A stretch of DNA of 64,000 nucleotides from Galerina marginata (Eukaryota; Basidiomycota; Agaricomycetes; Agaricales; Galerinaceae), in contig JAECYW010000011.1 of assembly GCA_023014335.1 (NCBI GenBank), positions 620,001-684,000 of the forward strand, in the 5' to 3' direction. The notes beneath the pieces were generated by a model that was not told the DNA's origin, did no database searches, and saw only the letters and a list, made by a program, of their open reading frames with translations. Made by a program: the position numbers and the translations under genes. Each line of letters opens with the position of its first letter. Positions within the stretch are counted from its first letter, which is position 1. Of the stretch, positions 1 through 11,555 are shown in pieces.

Positions 1-1050
1 CAAAAAGTGCGAAACACACCTATATATCTAGGCATTTCTGCTCTATTCTTGAGCATCTGACTCATTCGCATCGAGGCGTCAGCGGCCAAAGTTGCAAACC
101 TGAATCATTGCATCGGAGCCCATTGCGAGCAAGAGGCGATGCTGTCCAGGCTTCCGTGCTGCTGAAATTGGACATCGCAAAATGTTTGGTAGGAGCGAAG
201 CTATCTGCAAGTAAGTTTTCGGCATAGGGTCGGAGAGCATACGCTGAATGTGTTACAGACGGGAAGGTCCTCTCCGATGCAACGCTACTGCCTTTGGTAT
301 GAGCATCTTTTTGAGCTCCTTTATCGAGAGAGCTCCTTTATCGAAGAACCTTTCCGACTTTGACATGAATTGCATGAGTGCTTCGAGTTGCTATGGCTGT
401 TGCGTATTTGTTCCAAAGTGCAGAGAGTCTTTGAGGAGCACTGACTGCTGTTTAATGGCAGCTCACCGCGCAGGAAGAACTGAGTTTAATTCTTGTCAGT
501 GAAGCATAAGGTGCAATTGTACGTAGCTGATCCCCAATCCTGTTTCTCCTTCTGATGCCCTTCCAGGTATCGCAGCCGGCATTGCTGAAAATCTTTCTAT
601 CGAAAGGAGGGTAAGACCTTGAAAGGCGGGCATTCCATATGCCAGGTATTCACTTCCTAGTGGTTCTGCTCAGGATCCTGCAGCAAGATCAGCAACAATC
701 CGCTTTTAGAAACAAACAAGCTTTTCTCCTTGCCCGTGCAGGTGCATGGCGGCTTTGTGCCGTGCAAATGTGTATGCAAATCCTTCTGAACTTTCTTATT
801 TACTACCACGTCTTATTGTGCACATTAGGTCAAGTCTATGAGCGCATTTGTGCAACAAATGCCAAATTGGATGCATACATTTAAGTTTCAAATCAATGCA
901 AACGGCCAACAATTTGCCAACGCAACGCGACAAATCTCACGCTCAGACATGGTATAAATACAGCGACCCACTCCGACTTTCTTTTCATCCTCCCAACACT
1001 TAGCGTATTCAGCAAAACCCTCATTTTCGAATTTTAAAGCACAAATTTCT
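1..1050. other. no gene recognised; promoter side of the next gene
   Basis: I see no convincing coding exon here. A 17-base unit around gagctcctttatcgaga is duplicated in tandem at about 313-346. The last 100 bases carry a TATA-like box ahead of the membrane protein gene that starts at 1051. Confidence 0.4.
953..960 (+). promoter_or_regulatory. TATA box of the 1051-2067 gene
   Basis: The sequence TATAAATA lies 91 bases upstream of the ATG at 1051. The leader that follows is pyrimidine-rich, as is common ahead of fungal start codons. Assignment as the core promoter is inferred from position and sequence only. Confidence 0.5.
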
Positions 1051-2067
1051 ATGTCGGAAGCTCTGGCACATGGACTTAGCCACTGGTCTAGTGAGTAGAA
1101 TTGTTTCAAATGCATATTCCCTCGATTGATTTCGGCCCAGCTGTTCTTAAAGGCCAAGCAGCAGTTCTTGTTATATGCCTCACATTGACCTTCCTTCGCA
1201 TTTATCACCGGTCTTCATATCGTGGTGTATGGGTTGACGACGTATGTGCAGTATTCTGTGGAGTTATTGCTACAACTTTTCTGGTGCTCCTGGTTTTCAC
1301 TGGTGAGCCTACACTATTCTCTCGTCAACGTAGAGCTCAACTGTATGGGCCAGTGCAAGAAGTGATCCCTTTTTCCTGCATGCAATTTCTTGTAATGTAC
1401 AGCGCACACTTTATCATTCTTTGGTACGTACTCTTGCGAAGTTGCACCACTTTTTCTAATATTTTCATAGGCCTTCGAGGGCAACTTTGTTTTTGTCACT
1501 GGCCAGGGCGTATCGCCGATACTCGGACCAGCAACTTCAAAAGCTTTTGCGGGTTAACGCCGTCTTTTTTGGCATTGGACTAACTTACTGGGTTGTAGCT
1601 TCAACCTTTTGTGGTCCAGCGCTAGAATGTTGCCGTCTCCCAACAATTTTTGTCTTGTTCACTTTTACCAGTAAGGAATCATTGCTTACTTGCCATCACC
1701 TGCTGATCATCATATTCAAAGGCGACATCGTCATCGATGCTGGCATGACATACGTGGTTTGGTGCATCTTCCCTCCCTTGATGTCAAACCTCGAGCCCAT
1801 GCGTAAATGCCTGGTCATTCTCGGACTCTCGGGCAGTGTCTTGAACCTCGGCACCTGCCTAGTATGCTGGACGTTGTTCTTGGTCCAGAACTACGAAAAC
1901 CAATTGCAATATCTTCCTCTTTTCAACTACATTGTAGGTGGTTTATGATCCCTCTTTCCAGAAGATTCTTAATCATTTTGCAGGCAATTGCATCGCTTCT
2001 TGCATCGAACATGCCCCTGTTTGCTGATTCCTTTTTTCAGAAGGCAATGAAGCCACCACGCAAATGA
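1051..2067 (+). CDS. multi-pass (seven-TM-like) membrane protein, copy 1
   Basis: Five exons can be joined in frame: 1051-1090, 1141-1423, 1471-1670, 1722-1933 and 1984-2067. Every intron is GT-AG and 47-51 nt, and the product is about 272 aa. Hydrophobic segments run through most of the protein. A W-x-D-D motif (GVWVDD) sits at the start of one segment, as in PTH11-like/rhodopsin-type fungal 7TM proteins. The ATG at 1051 is used because it splices in frame and follows a TATA box. The gene at 17432-18511 on the other strand is a clear paralog: the fourth exon is 212 nt in both, and WPSRATL matches WSSRASL, SDIVID matches TDIIID and CLVCWTLFL matches CLVCWSVLL. A role as receptor or sensor is only inferred from the fold. 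No ligand or pathway can be named. Confidence 0.8.
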
Positions 2068-3003
2068 AGATATTGCCCCAACCATAAGGCGCTTCGCTCA
2101 CTGCGAGTGTTTGATTTCAGGCTTAATTGATCCTTTCTTTATTTCTTCATATTTTCGAAACTGCTTCAATGTCAAATAGTTTACTTTTGTCTAGCTCATA
2201 TACATGATACATATATCAGTGCACATGCACTCCTGTTGGCTGGGGCTCCTGCCTTGACAGCGTTCGAAAAATCTGACAAGAAAGGTCATTGTCAATGGAA
2301 AATGTGTCTGGCCAAGTCGAGCGAGATTGGTCGAGGTAGGGATCCGCCAAATTGATCAGGGTTCCCCGATTTTGCTCAACCAAATGAGGCCGGCCAAGTC
2401 GCTTGTTAAATCGAGTCGCCACAAGTCCTGACACTGCCAACTGATCTCCGCCGCCTTGCGAACTAGACTCGATAAAAGTTGCCCCTGGTGCGGGAAAAAA
2501 ATGGTGGATGACAAATTCTGCTTACGATTCCGATGAGTGGTGTCAGCCGGACTCGGTCCAGCCAATCAAATTGCCTTCCAGAATCGGCGAAGGTGACATA
2601 TGCCATCAGAGCGACATCGACCTCTTCAAAGTGTCTCTCTCTCATTCATGCCGGCCTCATTCACCCACTGCCTCAACCTCTTACATAAGGGATATTGCTT
2701 TTCGTTATCATTTTCTTACTAATGCCAAACTCAATTGGTATGCAGAAATTCTACGAACTAAACAAACAAGATCCGTCGCTGCATGCCTCTCGCCACTTAA
2801 GGCATGTAGGCCGGCATTGGAAGGACATGGGATGGAGGTGATAAGAAGAAAGCAGCAGAGATGAAGGCATTGAAGAGGTTGATAGAGGCATGGGCTACAG
2901 TATACATATTCACTTTCTTCTCTCGTTGAGTCTTTCTCTACCTCTGCACCTCTTTCCGTCGACTACACTATGATACAATAAAAAAGTCAAAAACCACAAA
3001 ATG
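2068..3003. other. intergenic, nothing recognised
   Basis: There are short open frames on both strands, but none has splice-compatible neighbours or recognisable motifs. The region separates the membrane protein gene from the 3' end of the convergent acidic-tail gene. Confidence 0.4.
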
Positions 3004-5155
3004 TTACACCGACTCTTCAGAAATCTGAGTTACAAGATTATTGCGTCTTTCTGTCATCTCAATGTCCTCATCGCCGTCGCCATCGCCGATGTCTTCATCT
3101 TCGTCTTCGCCGTCAGTGTAGTCCATGTCTTCTTCCTCGTCATCGAGAAAACTTTGGTCATCTTCTTGTTGTAAAATGTCCAAGTCACGGCCTGGGAGAT
3201 TATATCGCGCAAATGTGGCAGGCCCATGCTTGTTGGTGAATTCCACGTCATTGAGCCGTTCATTGGGATCCTCACCGAATGAAAGTGTCACGTCAGGTAA
3301 GAGTGCAACTTTTCGGATGGCGATATGAAGGCGTGTTTGAGGCTGGAGAGTCTTGAAAAAATTGGGATCGTAATAATCAATGGGAATCCCAGATGGGAGT
3401 GCCAAAAAATTCGAGGTCTTCTGGCCTTCATCAGGGACGAGGCGGATACGGTCGCGGCTGCGTTTGCCATTTAACACTGCATCCTCCTCCCGTTTGTGGT
3501 CGAGAAGCCGTATAAATTGTTCAGCAGGTGCTGAGCGCTCTTTTCGCTTCTTGATCCAGTGGACTTTGCGGCCCTTGATCTTGCGACCTTCCGCGTCGGC
3601 TTTGTCATCGGAAGTGGTCTTTGTGTCTATAAGATCCAAGTACCGTCTTGGATACATGTTTGCCACAAGAAATGCACGGCGAGCTTCCGCTAGCTACAAT
3701 GATAAGTGTCAGTCAGAGATATATTGGTCGCAAATTGTAGCTTACTCGCACACGCCCACGATATGCTGGATTTGCTTCCTCAACAGCTTTGTTATGGCCA
3801 GGGGTTCAAATCTCGCTCTGGTAACGGTGGAAATGATAGAAGTGTACAATGTGGTCATATACTTTGACCAGAAGGGGAACATCGTGGACAAAAGACTTGT
3901 TGGGTCGCAAATGCGCGTATGTTTGGACAACAAGCGCCTGCTTGAACGTGTCAATCGCAATAATGCGACACGCTGAGTTGAAGAGGGAGTAAGCGGACTG
4001 GCGAAGATCTGGGCACCAACGAAGGAGCCCAAATCTCGCCAAATAGCCATGAATATAGAGCAGCATGTGCTCTTCAACCAGGCGGATCTGATTTGCAAGT
4101 CGACCTTTCTTGTCAATAGCAGCAGCTGTCCCGATTTTAACCAGCATTGGTGAAATAAGAGGACGGGAATGAGGATCACGAAACTGGAATAGTTGATGCT
4201 CTCCTGAGCAGTGAGTAGAAAATTGTTGAAGAACTTCCGCAGGCGGGTCCGCTGGAATGTCTGATGGATCAAGCAAACCCCAAAGTACACGAATATGAAG
4301 AGACATGGCATCCTGGCATGACGGGTTAGCACAATCTAGGCGGGAAAATGAGAGCATACCTTAAGACCTTTAATATCCCCTGGTAGTTCCCCTTTGAGCA
4401 TTCTATGTATGTGGCTGCCAGGTTTCTGACGGGGCCCGGCAGTAGCTTGAACGGCTGTGGAGGGAGCAAATGGCCCCATGATGGGCAGCGCTGCAGCTGC
4501 ACCAGTAAAAGGACTGGTTAGCTGTGGGGGAAATGGCAAGGTATTGCCCAACGGCGGTAGGGATTGTCCTCCTGTATCACCTGACGGTGGTGAGGATGGG
4601 CCTCCTAGCAAGGTACCGCCTGACTGTAAGGGCGAGCCTACTGATGGACCATTGATTGGCTGCTGTTGAGATGGACCTGCCGGCGAAGTATTGGCCACGT
4701 TTCGATTACGGAGGTTACGCGATGGCGCAGTGTCAGGAACTGGAGCAACATTTTTTCGGGCCCGTCGTTTCCTGGTTTGAGGAGTTTGTGGATTGGGAGT
4801 GTTTGGAACCGGCTCCAAAACGGCAGGCTGAGGAGGAGCGGTCATTGACGAGGCATCACCAGAATTACTAGAATTTGAACAATTCAGCAGCATGTATGAG
4901 GAAAGAGAATGACATGTACCGAGAATGCATCTGAAAGGCTTGAATTTGATTTTGCAAAGATTCAAGTTCTCCATGTAGCGCATCGCTCAATTGCTTTTGA
5001 GTTTCTAAAGCCGAGTCGTGTGCATTAAGCTCTTGCTGGTAAGATTGCTGGAGGGCGTCGATATGCTGCTTTGCCAAGTCGCGAACTAAAGCCAGGAGGC
5101 GAGGGTCTTGCTCGAGGTTGACCGAATCTGAGGGCGAGTCGGGAGTGGTATCCAT
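3004..5155 (-). pseudogene. multi-copy agaricomycete protein with acidic tail, one stop codon inside
   Basis: Four exons join in frame on the minus strand: 5155-4920, 4867-4360, 4312-3746 and 3693-3004, with GT-AG introns of 47-52 nt. The product would be about 666 aa. It has an N-terminal coiled coil, a long Pro/Gly/Ser-rich linker containing a basic RKRRARK stretch, a conserved middle region (around DAMSLHIRVLWGLLDPSD), a motif GIPIDYYDPNFF, and a strongly acidic Asp/Glu tail. I recall this architecture as a high-copy unnamed family in agaricomycete genomes, often near transposons; that is memory, not a search. A TGA at 3808-3806 lies in frame in exon 3, between HRYQSEI and TPGHNKAVEE. Reading resumes correctly on the other side. 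A single C-to-T change in a CGA codon would explain it. No catalytic motif is seen. Confidence 0.75.
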
Positions 5156-6187
5156 GGTACAGAGCGACAAGGTACACAATTAGCTGTAGGCGGCAGAAAT
5201 CCCAGAATCGCCCGTATTCATAGCATAGATTTAGATTTGCTGAACAAAAATGGTAGGACAAAACAAAAGGCATTTGTGGTCGACTGCGTTGAATTTTGAT
5301 GGGAGGCTAACAAATTTTGAAGGCCAAAGAGGTGTTTGCTCCGATGCTCGGTGTCACATGCGCGGCTTTTGTCTTAGCTGTTTCAAATTACTGGAGGGAA
5401 TCAAAGCAGCAACTTCCTACAATTTCTCACGAGCACCGAATATCTGCATCTCAGCTTATCTGCGCAGCGACAGCTTCCAATGCTATCTTTCGCCGGCAGC
5501 TAACTAGTAATTACCCTCTGACGACAATGACTTGTATCCACTTCGCTCCAGCTCTTCAGCGTCACTGAGGCCCGCCACCTGCACACCTCACTCTGCCTGC
5601 TGCCCATGCTTGAGGGCCAAAACAAGACAAGCTTGAGACTGGCGTATGACATCTGTTTACCCACCCTGGAGGTGTCGGAAGCAGATCTGTCCGCTCTGCA
5701 ACGAAATCTAGCTGACGTTACAGACTCGTTACTCCTTCCTGTTTTCCAGTAGACGTTTCTATAGTCTTAGAAAGGTGTTGTATTGGAACCAGCCAGGGTA
5801 CCTGGTCCGACAATAATCCAGAAGCAGCGCCAGTGCCCTATAGGGACTACAAAGCCGATACCGCAAAGCACGACAGCAGACTGTCTTCGGATTCGAGAGG
5901 TATACGCGGCATTTTGCCCCAATCCACCCTTGCAATACCTATTTTGGAGGCCAAAGGGAAGGCCAGGCACAAGTGCAATGACCAAAAGAAAACCCGCTCA
6001 AGCTAATCCGACTCTGTGGAGCCACTGATCTGGGTTACCAAAGTCAGTGGCCGACAGTTAAGGTGTTCTCATAATCAGGTCGAACCTGTCAACTCGAAGT
6101 TCAACTAGTACGTCTTGTCAAACGACTTAAACCTCTTCCTTACACTTTTCACCCAGTCAGGGAAGATTTCACCGAGGCGATTTCTCC
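5156..6187. other. intergenic, nothing recognised
   Basis: Several open frames of 60-85 codons occur, none with recognisable motifs or convincing splicing. A small hairpin with CCACTGA/TCAGTGG arms lies near 6023-6051. Confidence 0.35.
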
Positions 6188-6448
6188 ATGCACCATAACG
6201 TCTCAAAGGAAGCACGCATGCGCGCACAGCGAGCACAGCGACGTACTTTGGAGCAAGAGAGACTTTCTAGGATCGAAGGTTTGTTGCCAAATTTACTCAT
6301 CTGTTTGCGATTCTTATTGTGTTCAGCCGCTGAAAGGGCACGAAGTGCACGAGTGGAGAGGAGGCGCCAAAGGAGGGCTCAAATGGAATCCCGTGCATCA
6401 AATTCATCAACGGCTAAAATTATGGGTGAAGTCAACAGAGATCGTTGA
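6188..6448 (+). CDS. small Arg-rich protein, two exons
   Basis: The ATG at 6188 opens a frame that joins across a 48 nt GT-AG intron (6279-6326) to a second exon ending at 6448. The result is about 70 aa. The product is almost entirely charged and helical-looking, with repeated Arg-Ala/Gln runs such as RAQRAQRRTLEQERL and RVERRRQRRAQ, similar in feel to a basic region without a clear leucine zipper. No domain is recognised. It could be a genuine small nuclear or RNA-binding protein, or a fragment of a larger lost gene. The intron length matching real genes nearby is the main support. Confidence 0.35.
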   Translation: MHHNVSKEARMRAQRAQRRTLEQERLSRIEGLLPNLLICLRFLLCSAAERARSARVERRRQRRAQMESRASNSSTAKIMGEVNRDR

Positions 6449-7288
6449 GAAGATATTTCACTGCGTCCTGGTTCCGCGAAGTTGGTCTGAGTAAAGATTC
6501 TCTCTCTCAAATATGCTCACTACTGACGTACACATTCCACCGCAGGCTTTTGTGAATCACCGCATGAACAGGCTAGCCGCCCCGCTCAAGTACACCAGTT
6601 GGGAGCACCCACCAATACGGAGTAGTTAATGGTAATGGGCGTTGCATTCTTGTCAGTTTGATTTGATTTCCTTTGTGTAAGAATAAGTTTGCGACAAATT
6701 TCAAGCACTCTGCTGTGCTATGCCCCGGGTATTCGATACCGCTTGGCTAAGGGGTGTCAAAAATTGGCCGACTTCCCCAAAATTTCCTGCCTTCAAATGG
6801 ATACATTCAAGCAGTGGGTGGATGAATTTTCCGATGGACCTGCCCTGACTATGGGTTACGACTCTCTTTGGGAACGGTTGATGGTTTAGGCATTTCTATT
6901 AAATTTCCTCTCTGGCATGGATGGGAGTCTTGGTTGGTAGTATGCGACGGCGTCGGAACTTGTGGGCTTTACCATTGCCAAAGGTATGAGAATAATTCAC
7001 CGAACGCTGTCTGTATAAAGATGTATACTAAGACTCTAATAGCATGTTCGAGAGCGCCGTCACCCTGCGTTCTCGTATTTCCTGGGCCGCGAAACTCATT
7101 TATGGGTTATGGCTTGCTGGTGCTTGAGCCGATCCTGAAGACCATGGCTTTATCCCAGGGCTCACAATGGCCGTTTCCATTAAGCTAGAATCGGTAAAGT
7201 CTATGGGTACGCGGTCTGTTCGTTATTGAATTAATTTGTATATTAAGGCTAATAAATCCAAGGATTCGAAACAACAACCATCGCCTCA
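6449..7288. other. intergenic, nothing recognised
   Basis: Open frames at 6689-6889 and 6868-7188 have no recognisable features. The last 60 bases are A-rich leader sequence ahead of the DUF6699 gene. Confidence 0.35.
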
Positions 7289-7870
7289 ATGCCTGGACAT
7301 GGTGTTAAGCGTGTACGCTTTGCGGACGAAAACACTTTCTACTCTCCGCCTCTCATTAGTGTATCACCTCTTCCATTTGTTGGGCCGTCCTCTTTTCAAC
7401 TACATCCGTACCTCAAGATGCACGCCCTGATGTGGGATTTGCGGGATCCCCCTTCAACAATAATGCGAAACGACCACTCCATTTCCATCCGAATACTTAA
7501 TGAACCTGCCACGAGCCCACCTGTGCAATCTATGGTTATTGCAATCGAAAATCTTCCCTGGATTGTCAGAGTCCATGCGACTTACTACTTCTACGTCACC
7601 CTAGAAGACATTTTCCATGGCATCTATCGTTCGCTTCGTTCAAACATCACCAAGTTGGAGTTCAGGTCCATGTCTCCATACATACAGCGTCATGCCACCC
7701 ATGCGTACGAGCAACGATACAGACGACATTACAGCAGGAAGGCCTACGACGTTGAAAAGCACGGCGGCATGAAACGCATTGACTTTCTCCTCGGTAATTC
7801 TCAGTTCCTCGGTATCACTCCTTGTAAGCCAACTAGCCATCGTTTATATTCCAATCTGATTATGCAGTAG
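7289..7870 (+). CDS. DUF6699-domain protein
   Basis: This is a single open frame of 193 codons from the ATG at 7289. The N-terminus is basic and the middle has the order typical of DUF6699 proteins of mushrooms: a WDLRDPPST segment, then NEPATSPPVQSMVIAIENLP, a short strand segment around WIVRVH, an amphipathic stretch VTLEDIFHGIYRSLR, and a C-terminal MKRIDFLLGNSQFLGI. Length is normal for the family. The function of DUF6699 is unknown; it is expanded in Agaricomycetes. A possible intron at 7823-7868 (gtaagc...cag) would replace the last 16 residues by a different short tail, and the sequence alone does not decide this. No frame damage is seen, so the gene may be active. Confidence 0.8.
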   Translation: MPGHGVKRVRFADENTFYSPPLISVSPLPFVGPSSFQLHPYLKMHALMWDLRDPPSTIMRNDHSISIRILNEPATSPPVQSMVIAIENLPWIVRVHATYYFYVTLEDIFHGIYRSLRSNITKLEFRSMSPYIQRHATHAYEQRYRRHYSRKAYDVEKHGGMKRIDFLLGNSQFLGITPCKPTSHRLYSNLIMQ

Positions 7871-8398
7871 TCAAGCCTTGCAGTCGTTCTAGCGATATTT
7901 TGTAATATTTGTACTGTTGACCACCAAAATGTGTATTTCCGCTGCGATTACAACATTCAATATGAAAATTTCACAGAGAGTTAAACAGGCAACTAAGCCC
8001 GTCCGGCAGAATGGTTGTATGATATGGCGGCGTTTTTGCCCTTCATCCAAAGTTCCTGTGGCTCTGGAGACTAATGGCCAGCGTTTTTCATCCTTCGTTC
8101 GAGACCTGCCACCATCTGCATTTTTGGGTCGAATCTGGGTCGAATTATGCAGGGCCAAATATACTTGCTGACCAAAAAGAATAAGTTAGATTATGCACCA
8201 CCGGCAGCTGACATCTGCAAATAGGGCATCCAAGATCGTCCTGGGCCTTCTAAGAAGATTATTCAAATACGTACAGCTGACTATTGCAAACAAGGTTGAG
8301 GAATATATTGCTCCAAGTAGAACAAATAAAACAACGCTACTCATGAGAATATTTGAGGCCATATCATCGTCGAATTAAGAGAACATCACTCACCTCTC
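7871..8398. other. intergenic, nothing recognised
   Basis: Overlapping open frames lie on both strands at 7889-8171, and one at 8193-8378. None shows a domain or supported splicing. Confidence 0.35.
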
Positions 8399-8822
8399 AT
8401 GAACCAAGGCGAATATACCGAGCCATCTGATTCCTGCGAGATTACAAGCAGGGATGTCGGTGATGACAGTGTTCTGATATCTATCCGACCAAAAGCAAAC
8501 GAGGTATGTTCAAAACACAACACTGCTTGCCGTTGCTGACCAGAGGTGAAAGATAAACTTGAAGGAGGTACTTGATGGGAAGGATGGGTTGATTAAACTT
8601 GGCCAGGAACATGTCAAGAACCTGCGGGCAGAAAGAGATAGCGCTGTGCTTGAGCGAGTGGCTGCTAAAAATGTATGTAAGTTTCATGCTTTTTGGTTGT
8701 GCTCATTCCAACTTATCGCAATCGAAAAGGAGAATATCAGGCTCAAAAGAGTCATTAAAGCATTACAGGCGAAAGTGAACGATCTTAAGAAAGGAACTGA
8801 CGGTCGTGATGGTCGTACTTGA
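8399..8822 (+). pseudogene. short coiled-coil protein gene with a one-base frameshift
   Basis: Three pieces line up: exon 8399-8503 (acidic, MNQGEYTEPSD start), exon 8546-8672, and exon 8730-8822 reached through a 57 nt GT-AG intron. The second and third exons give a heptad-rich helix: RAERDSAVLERVAAKN, then ENIRLKRVIKALQAKV. The first exon enters the second in a frame that meets TGA after LEGGT. Removing one G from the run at 8565-8567 would put the rest in frame, so I read this as a damaged gene. An unrecognised alternative splice could also explain it. The product would be about 110 aa. No domain beyond coiled coil can be named. Confidence 0.4.
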
Positions 8823-9723
8823 TTTAATTTCCTCGTAAATGTTATGGAATATTGTCTCGCACGGTTGAAGATAGTGCTTAAATTTGACGGTATAAGATAA
8901 TCTCAAACGGAAGGAAGCAAAAAAAGCGCACCTCGTGCATGGCAAGCAAGAATGACTTTGATTACCGTCTTAGAGGTGACATGTGCGCCTGCAGGGCATG
9001 GGCACCCGAAAACCGAGGCGGTCGTTGTTGTGCATCCTCATACGACAAGGTTCGCTCCAGCCATTAACGAGCAGCCGGGTGAATATCACGGCGCTCTCAA
9101 GACACGGGCAGGGTATGGAGACAATGACGATGAACGCATGGATGAACGCATTTCTGAATTTCCGTAAGTTATGTTAATTATGATAGAAGTGCCAAGACTA
9201 AACCCTGTATTGCACTTCAGCTATTACCATCTCGTGTGAGGTGGGTTAATAACAGCGGATGCTGGGAACGAAATAAGAGAAAGTGTTCAAGAAATAAGTG
9301 ATCTGCGACTAACCTTTTTCAACCTCTAGGTTGGGAATTCATTGGCAACCAACGACGCAGCCTAGGTCTCAAATAAAGTTTTAATTATTCATGACGAGCA
9401 GCGTTGGCAGTCGGGGACGAGTAGCTGAAGCTGTACAAATGCCAGAACGACAAAAGTAAGCTGCTATTTCACTTCAGAAGATATTATTCGACTCACAAAG
9501 CACGTCTGTTCTAGATGGTTCTTCGTCAATGGGCAGTCTTGTGTGGTGTATTTGTAGAGCCGGCCCACATTCCTCGTAAGGCGAGGGGCACACGGCATCG
9601 TGTTGAGGTTCGTCGAGTTCGGGAATGAGCTTCTGCCAGTGCTGGTGGCAGTGGTGCTCTGGGTGACAAGTCACGTGCCAACCCGTTTCAATTTCGCGAA
9701 ATTATGTCTTCTCAAATTTTTAG
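8823..9723. other. intergenic, nothing recognised
   Basis: No recognisable gene. The last part runs into a pyrimidine-rich 3' splice-like site (ttttag) directly before the NOT1-like sequence. Confidence 0.35.
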
Positions 9724-11555
9724 AAGTCTTGATCCCACTGGGTCCTGAAACTACAAGTGATCCTGAGATAGTGAGGAGTCTCTTGGAACGCTTTGGTATC
9801 ACAGATGTCAATCCCCCTCGTGATGATCAAGTTGTGGAAATCATTTCGACGTTCTCGCGCCTCGCAGCAGAGGGAACAGTTATATGCGATATAGGGTCTT
9901 TCATTCGGGCCCTTGTTAGCTAAGTAAGTCACTTCAACTTTTGACCTTTCCCCAACTTAACGGTTTTTGGCCATTCAAGAATACTTCACTGGCCAAGTGT
10001 TTGATTGGACAGACCGACATGGTGTCGATACGGCGACTCTGAAAATGTTGATTGCCATTCTTCTCAACTCTCCTCACGATGCCGAACCCCATGCTGTAAC
10101 GGGTTTTTGGGAGACATGGTCGAATCCACTGTATCAGCTACGGCTTCTTGACGCCTTACTCTCCCTTCCGGCTGATACATTCAACTTCGTTCAACTGCCA
10201 GGTCGCAGAATTGTGACTGGATGACGTTTCAATTGCCAGTCCCACGATCAAGTCTCTTGCCGCAAATGTCCAAGGGCGAACCTAACGATCTGGAAGCTTG
10301 CATTGAAGTCCGAAATGCCTGTTTGCAAGCCCACCCTACGTCCTTGACTCCCAACTCGGAGGCCGAGTCTGGACTGACTGTTGTCACCTACTCAAACGAG
10401 ATCGAATCCGAAGTCGACGGAATCTACAAACAAATGTACGACGAAAACACGACCTGTGACAAAGTTATTGTCATGCTCTAACGATCTTGCAGAATCGACC
10501 ATTGTATTCATTAACCGGTCTTCCCTTACCTGAATATCCTGATGACATAGACTTGCTTCCCATAGGGGGAGAAAATCCAGCAGGTCAAATTGGCGATTCC
10601 CAGATACTTGTTCTGGGCGGGCAGAGTGCTGTAGAGACTCACCGGGCCCTTGGCGCACACATCGAAGCTATCCTTGCCAATTTGGTGCATCTGGTGCAGA
10701 TCAGCCCTCAATTGGCCCCTTCAATGTCAGCCATACTCTTAAGCGTGCTTTTCAACTTGCCGTTGATTGAGCGGTTCGAAAGGTGATCAATCAGCGTAAA
10801 CAAATTAACTGCTGCAACGGTATTCTGACTTGCTATTTCCAGATTATTCTTCCTGTCGTGGAGCGTTCCGTTACAATAGCAGGCATTTCAACCAGGGAGT
10901 TGGTGGCAAAAGACTTCGCAAGTGAGCCAAATGAAGAGAAACTGCGCAGAGCCGGCCACTTCATGGCGCAAAGCTGGCGGGCAGCCTCGCTCTCGTTACT
11001 TGCAAGGAACCGCTGAAAAGCAACCTTGCAACTCACCTTCGGCAGTACCTTATTGATCATGGATTCAATGAAGTGAGTTTACCCTAGTCTTGGAACGATT
11101 TGTGTCTGAAGTGTATTCCCCATTAGCAAATGGTTCCTGAGCAAGTGGTCCTACTCCTCGTCCAAGACAACCTTGATATCGCCTGCGCCGCAATCGAAAA
11201 AGCGGCCATGGAGCGTGCAGTAAACGACGTGGACGACGGTTTTGCTCCTTCATATGACATCCGGAGGCGTCATCGTGAGGTTTGTTAACTACTTTCGCTA
11301 CTAAAGTAAACAAACGTGACCAAACATTCTGTATAGCTCCGGAGCGGTCAAGCGTTCTGGGACCCGTCTGTCCCTTCGCATCAAACCAAATGACGTACAA
11401 CCACTTCAAGCTGCCGTCTATGAAGATTTTGGTATATCTTTACTCCCTATTTAAATCCATTGTTCTAAAGTCGCGTAGGTATTGATCCCAAGCAGAGAAT
11501 TGGCAGTCGACCAGCATCCGTCACCTTGGAACGCTGGAGTGCACCCCAGCCTTTG
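9724..11555 (+). pseudogene. NOT1: decayed partial copy of CCR4-NOT scaffold subunit NOT1
   Basis: NOT1 is the large HEAT/MIF4G scaffold of the CCR4-NOT deadenylase. Blocks in NOT1 order can be read here: LLERFGITDVNPPR (9724-9900); FDWTDRHGVDTATL through SLPADTFNFVQLPGRRIV (about 9990-10215); SPTIKSLAANVQ (about 10240-10275); EIESEVDGIYKQMYDE (about 10400-10450); HIEAILANLV and QLAP (about 10660-10720); then VVERSVTIAGISTREL (10852-10910), LVTCKEPLKSNLATHLRQYL (about 10990-11055), EKAAMERAVNDVDDGF and RIKPNDVQPLQAAVYEDF. The second half corresponds to the DUF3819 region. The blocks lie in different frames, with several indels, an in-frame TGA where an Arg codon is expected near 10774, and large internal deletions. 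Introns are retained (for example 10783-10841), so this is a DNA-level copy and not a processed one. An intact NOT1 must lie elsewhere in the genome. Confidence 0.85.

Noticed and set aside
3800..3825. tRNA B-box-like ggttcaaatc
   Set aside because: Lies antisense within an exon of the acidic-tail gene, with no A-box or acceptor stem at the right distance.
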